A DNA stretch of 64,000 nucleotides from an uncultured Porphyromonadaceae bacterium (GTDB lineage: Bacteria; Bacteroidota; Bacteroidia; Bacteroidales; Muribaculaceae). Positions 60,716 through 64,000 of this stretch are shown here, one piece after another. The DNA lies in NCBI GenBank assembly GCA_947175495.1, contig CAMWNB010000005.1, positions 19,025 through 83,024 of the forward strand. Direction: 5' to 3'. Numbering within the stretch: position 1 is the first letter of the stretch; every line of letters starts with the position of its first letter. The notes beneath the pieces were generated by a model that worked only from the letters and a program-made list of their open reading frames with translations, did not search any database and had not been told where the DNA came from. The translations under genes were made by a program, and so were the position numbers.

Positions 60716-63700
60716 TTAGAAAGTGGCCACCACGCCGAGGGAGTAAGTGGTGGGGCGGGGGTAGACGCTGCCGTCGATGCCGGAAGCGACCTCGGGGTCG
60801 ACGCCCTTGTACTTGGTGATGACGAAGGGATTCTGCACGGCTGCGTAGAGGCGCAGGCGCAGGCTGTTCTGCAGCAGTTCGTTCCAGGTGTAGCCCAGGG
60901 TGATGTTGTCGCAGCGAACGAACGAGGCGTTGCGCACGAAGTAGTCGCTGAGCTGCATGGCGTCGGTCTTGGTGGTCTGCCAGATGTAGGCGTTGTTCAT
61001 GAGATTGCCCAGAGGCGCGGTGCTGGTGAGGGAGGCGAAGCTGTTGTCAACCTCGTTCTTGTTGTACACCCAGTTGCCGATGCTGGAGCGGAATGTGAAG
61101 CCGAAGTCCCAGTTCTTCCAGTTGAAGGTGTTCTGCCAGTTGAGTGTGACGGCGGGATCCTTGGAGTGGTAGAGATAGCGGTCGTCGCTGGTGATGGTGC
61201 CGTCGCCGTTGCGGTCCACGTACACGCCTTCTACGGGAGTGCCGTCGGGGTTGTAGACCTGCTCGTACACCCAGTAGGAGAACGCGGGGAAGCCCACTTC
61301 GTGCTTCTGCACGTTGCCTGCTGTGCCCACGTTGCCGGTGGTGGTGTCGGCGCCTTCGGCGAGGCGTGTCACCTTGTTCTTGTTCCAGGCCACGTTGAAG
61401 TTGCTGCTCCAGGTGAATTCCTTGGTCACTACGGGGCGCGTCATGAGGTTGAACTCAACGCCGATGTTCTCGAGGTCGCCGAGGTTCTGGGGGCCCATGT
61501 TGCTGAGGTTGGAGCCGATGGGGTAGGTGGCCACTGTCAGCAGGTCCTTGGTCTTGCGCTTGTAGAAGTCGATGCTGCCGTTGATGCGGTTGTTGAGGAA
61601 TGCGAAATCAACGCCGGCGTTCCATGTGTGGGTCTCCTCCCATTTGAGGGTGGTGTTGTAGGCGTTGGGCATGATGGTGTAGTAGAGCTTGCCGTCGGGG
61701 CCGACGTACTGCTGGTTCTGGTTGGTGCTCTGGTTGAACACGGGCATGTAGAAGTAGAGGTAGTCCTCGCCGAGGTCCTGCTGGCCGGTGATGCCGTAGC
61801 CTGCGCGGAGCTTGAGCTCGTTCATGAAGGAGCGGGCGCCCTCCATGAAGCTTTCGTCGAGGATCTTCCAGCCGAGGGCCACCGAGGGGAATGTGCCCCA
61901 GCGGGTGTCCTTGCTGAAGCGGCTGGTGCCGTCGCGGCGCACGGTGACGGTGAGCAGGTAGCGGTCCATGAAGGTGTAGTTCAGACGTCCGAAGTAGGAG
62001 AGCAGCTGATAGGGCTTGCTGTAGTACACGGTGGCGTCGCGCTGGTAGTAGTCGAAGCTCTGGCCGGGGGCGTTCACCCACGAGAAGTTGTGGCCTTTGA
62101 ATTTGAACTTCTGCCAGGAGTAGCCTGCGGTGACGTCGATGGCGGAGCGGATGGCGTTGAATTCCTTGTTGTAGTTGAGGTAGAAGTCGAGCAGCAGGTT
62201 GTAGCGCTCTTCGTTCTCCTTGTACTTGGTGGTGTAGCCGTCGCGCACCACTACGTCGCTGCCGGGCACATAGTGGCCGGCCTTCCATGCTGCGGGCGAG
62301 AAGGGCTTGTCGAAGTTGGTGCACTCGCCGTGGCTGTAGTCATAGGCGAGGTTGAGGTTGGCGCGGAGCTCGCGGAGGAAGGGCATACGCAGGTCGAGCA
62401 TGAGGTTGCCGATGCTCTGGTAGACCTTCGACTTGGAACTGTAGTCCTTAAGCTCGGCCACGGGGTTGAGGCTCTCGATGGTGTTGAGGCTTGCGCCGTT
62501 GTCGCCGGAGATGAGGGCGCCGCCGCCGGCGTAGCTGGTGTAGCCGTTGAGGTTGTTGCCGCCGGGCATGAACACGGGCAGGGTGGGGTTGAAGCTCACG
62601 GCTCCGCCGAGCACGCCTTTCTGGTAGCGGTTGTTGATGTATGCGCCCTTGACGTTGAGGCTTACGCTCAGAAGGTCGTCGAAGAATTTGGGCGTCAGGT
62701 TGATGCTTGCGGTGGTGCGGTCCATGCGCGTGGTGCGGATGAGGCCGTTGTTGTCGGTGAAGCTCAGAGCCACGCGGTAGGGCAGGAAGCCTGCGGTGCC
62801 GCCCACGCTGAGGGAGTAGTCGCTGGAGATGCTGGAGGAGATGATTTCCTTCTGCCAGTCTGTGTTGTAGATGGTGCCGTTCACGCCGAGGGCCGCAGCC
62901 TGGGAGGATTCGGCGCCGTAGCGGTTGGTCACGAAGTTGGCGAAGGTGGGGCCGTCCATCATGTCCATGGTCTTGCGGGGCGTGTTGACGTACATGTTGG
63001 CGGTGAAGTTGACCTGCGGCTTGCCGCTCTTGCCCTTCTTGGTGGTGATGATGATGACGCCGTTGGATGCGCGCGAGCCGTAGATGGCCGTCGCGGAGGC
63101 GTCCTTGAGGATGGTCATGCTCTCGATGTTCTCGGGCGAGATAAGGCCGAGCGCATTGCTGGAGCCCTTGACGGTGCTGCCCGACATGGGCACGCCGTCT
63201 ACCACGATGAGAGGTGCGTTGCTGGCCGCGAGCGAAGCGCCGCCGCGGATGAGGATGTCTGCTCCGCCGGAGGGGTTGCCGCCGTCGGTGGTGACAACGA
63301 CACCGGGGCTTGCGCCCACGAGGAGATCCTGAGCGGAGTTGGCGAGGCCGGCTTCGATTTCGTCGGGTTTGACGACGGCCACGGAGCCGGTGGCGTCGGA
63401 TTTCTTGACCATGCCGTAGCCCACGACGACGAGTTCGTTCATGGCCACGGTGTTGCTCTGGAGTGTTACGTCGATTTTGGTGCGTCCCTCGATAGCCACG
63501 TCCTGTGTGTTGTAGCCGATGTAGGAGAAGGTGAGGGTGCCGTTGGCCGGAGCTTCAATGCGATAGTTGCCGTCGATATCGGTGGCAACACCCGTTGTCT
63601 GGCCTTTGAGCGTGACGCTGGCGCCGATTGCAGGCTCTCCGTCGGGCTCATAGACCGTGCCGGTGACGACAACCGTTTGCGCGAAAGCGGGGAAGGAAAG

Positions 63701-63763
63701 ACATAGCACTGCTGCGAGTACAAGCCAAGCCTTCCGAGTCATTTGAAAACAAATGTTCTTCAT
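60716..63763 (-). CDS. SusC/RagA TonB-linked outer-membrane transporter
   Basis: This is a 1015-residue TonB-dependent importer. The signal peptide, carboxypeptidase-regulatory-like domain (VVVTGTVYEPDGEPAIGASV), MNELVVVGYG TonB-box region and plug (MTILKDASATAIYGSRASNG) are intact; the barrel ends in YSLGVVATF. The ATG at 63763 was taken, but a second in-frame ATG seven codons later (MTRKAWLVLAAVLCLSFPAFA) gives an equally good signal peptide. No STN domain. It heads the C-D-E-F operon behind a promoter whose spacer contains a nine-base homopolymer. Confidence 0.94.
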   Translation of the reverse strand: MKNICFQMTRKAWLVLAAVLCLSFPAFAQTVVVTGTVYEPDGEPAIGASVTLKGQTTGVATDIDGNYRIEAPANGTLTFSYIGYNTQDVAIEGRTKIDVTLQSNTVAMNELVVVGYGMVKKSDATGSVAVVKPDEIEAGLANSAQDLLVGASPGVVVTTDGGNPSGGADILIRGGASLAASNAPLIVVDGVPMSGSTVKGSSNALGLISPENIESMTILKDASATAIYGSRASNGVIIITTKKGKSGKPQVNFTANMYVNTPRKTMDMMDGPTFANFVTNRYGAESSQAAALGVNGTIYNTDWQKEIISSSISSDYSLSVGGTAGFLPYRVALSFTDNNGLIRTTRMDRTTASINLTPKFFDDLLSVSLNVKGAYINNRYQKGVLGGAVSFNPTLPVFMPGGNNLNGYTSYAGGGALISGDNGASLNTIESLNPVAELKDYSSKSKVYQSIGNLMLDLRMPFLRELRANLNLAYDYSHGECTNFDKPFSPAAWKAGHYVPGSDVVVRDGYTTKYKENEERYNLLLDFYLNYNKEFNAIRSAIDVTAGYSWQKFKFKGHNFSWVNAPGQSFDYYQRDATVYYSKPYQLLSYFGRLNYTFMDRYLLTVTVRRDGTSRFSKDTRWGTFPSVALGWKILDESFMEGARSFMNELKLRAGYGITGQQDLGEDYLYFYMPVFNQSTNQNQQYVGPDGKLYYTIMPNAYNTTLKWEETHTWNAGVDFAFLNNRINGSIDFYKRKTKDLLTVATYPIGSNLSNMGPQNLGDLENIGVEFNLMTRPVVTKEFTWSSNFNVAWNKNKVTRLAEGADTTTGNVGTAGNVQKHEVGFPAFSYWVYEQVYNPDGTPVEGVYVDRNGDGTITSDDRYLYHSKDPAVTLNWQNTFNWKNWDFGFTFRSSIGNWVYNKNEVDNSFASLTSTAPLGNLMNNAYIWQTTKTDAMQLSDYFVRNASFVRCDNITLGYTWNELLQNSLRLRLYAAVQNPFVITKYKGVDPEVASGIDGSVYPRPTTYSLGVVATF

Positions 63764-63876
63764 GCAAAGAATGTTTAAATAGGAACTGAATGTATGTATT
63801 AATAATCTCTAAATCTTAAAGAAGGCTTTGGAGCGTGACATGGCATTAGACTGCTCCGCCGGAGTAATTGATTGCG

Positions 63877-63909
63877 CAAATTTAATGATATTTTTTACCC
63901 CCCCCCAAT
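63877..63909 (-). promoter_or_regulatory. Promoter of the SusC-D-E-F operon
   Basis: The minus strand reads ATTG (63909-63906) then, after 21 bases, TAAATTTG (63884-63877), a full -7 match. The leader is about 110 bases. A run of nine G bases on this strand lies within the promoter, starting at the last base of the -33 element. Confidence 0.6.
63898..63906 (-). repeat. Homopolymer C9 (G9 on the coding strand) in the promoter
   Basis: Nine consecutive C bases on the plus strand, flanked by A on both sides. The run overlaps the last base of the -33 element and lies in the spacer before the -7 element. It is the longest C or G run I noticed in the window. Confidence 0.9.
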
Positions 63910-64000
63910 TTGTTAACTATTTTTAACACGAAACGAGTTAAAAAATGTTTTGAAATGATTCTATGACCTGTGTGTTTTACACAAAGGACGCTGCGGACGA
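63910..64000. other. AT-rich sequence at the right edge
   Basis: About 90 bases upstream of the last SusC promoter; AT-rich with a GTTAACTATTTTTAAC imperfect palindrome near 63912. No gene or RNA is visible before the window ends. Confidence 0.4.

Overview
The window reads as a chromosomal segment of a gut-type member of the order Bacteroidales, probably a GC-rich Muribaculaceae-like lineage. The evidence is three SusC/SusD loci, repeated Bacteroidetes-type promoters (-33 TTTG, about 20 bases, -7 TAnnTTTG), lipoproteins with clear lipoboxes, and Bacteroidetes markers such as gldH and DUF4494. Family placement is inference. I see no phage, insertion sequence, CRISPR array or rRNA operon.

Layout. 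1-5.8 kb: housekeeping genes (end of a B3/B4-domain protein, a YciO/Sua5-type protein, a FemAB-like acyltransferase, an acyl-CoA synthetase, recO, an MFS exporter). 5.8-6.5 kb: rpsT between two identical tRNA-Glu genes, then a 17-base tandem repeat and a terminator. 6.5-11.3 kb: a minus-strand glycogen/alpha-glucan operon (GH133-type debranching enzyme, glycosyltransferase, GH57). 11.7-24.0 kb: three large exported proteins in a row, an M6 metalloprotease and two roughly 1520-residue paralogues built like the haemagglutinin/adhesin part of Porphyromonas gingipains, ending in Por/T9SS-like C-terminal domains. The paralogues share an almost identical 505-base 3' end. 24.0-26.5 kb: xseA-xseB-apbE.

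26.5-41.0 kb (minus): two polysaccharide-utilisation-type loci, one with a GH127/GH146 beta-L-arabinofuranosidase ahead of SusC-SusD, the other SusC-SusD plus a surface lipoprotein of unknown function. 41.4-53.7 kb (plus): a dense housekeeping run: DUF4494, YggS, an esterase, recF, a DUF721/DciA-like protein, a thioesterase, a ZapB-like protein, ZapA, a possible structured RNA, RNase Y, RicT, GldH, HAD phosphatase, M24 peptidase, CCA-adding enzyme, queD and queE. 53.6-63.8 kb (minus): a LytTR two-component system with an esterase, then a complete SusC-SusD-SusE-SusF-like operon ending in a strong terminator.

Working together: the SusCD systems import glycans, the glycogen operon stores or remobilises glucose, and the M6/adhesin cluster looks like a surface or secreted proteolysis/adhesion module. 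No hybrid two-component, ECF sigma or SusR-type regulator is encoded beside the SusCD loci, and none of the three SusC proteins shows an N-terminal signalling (STN) extension. The most notable regulatory signal is a run of nine C bases (G on the coding strand) lying between the -33 and -7 elements of the last SusC operon, which could make its promoter phase-variable.
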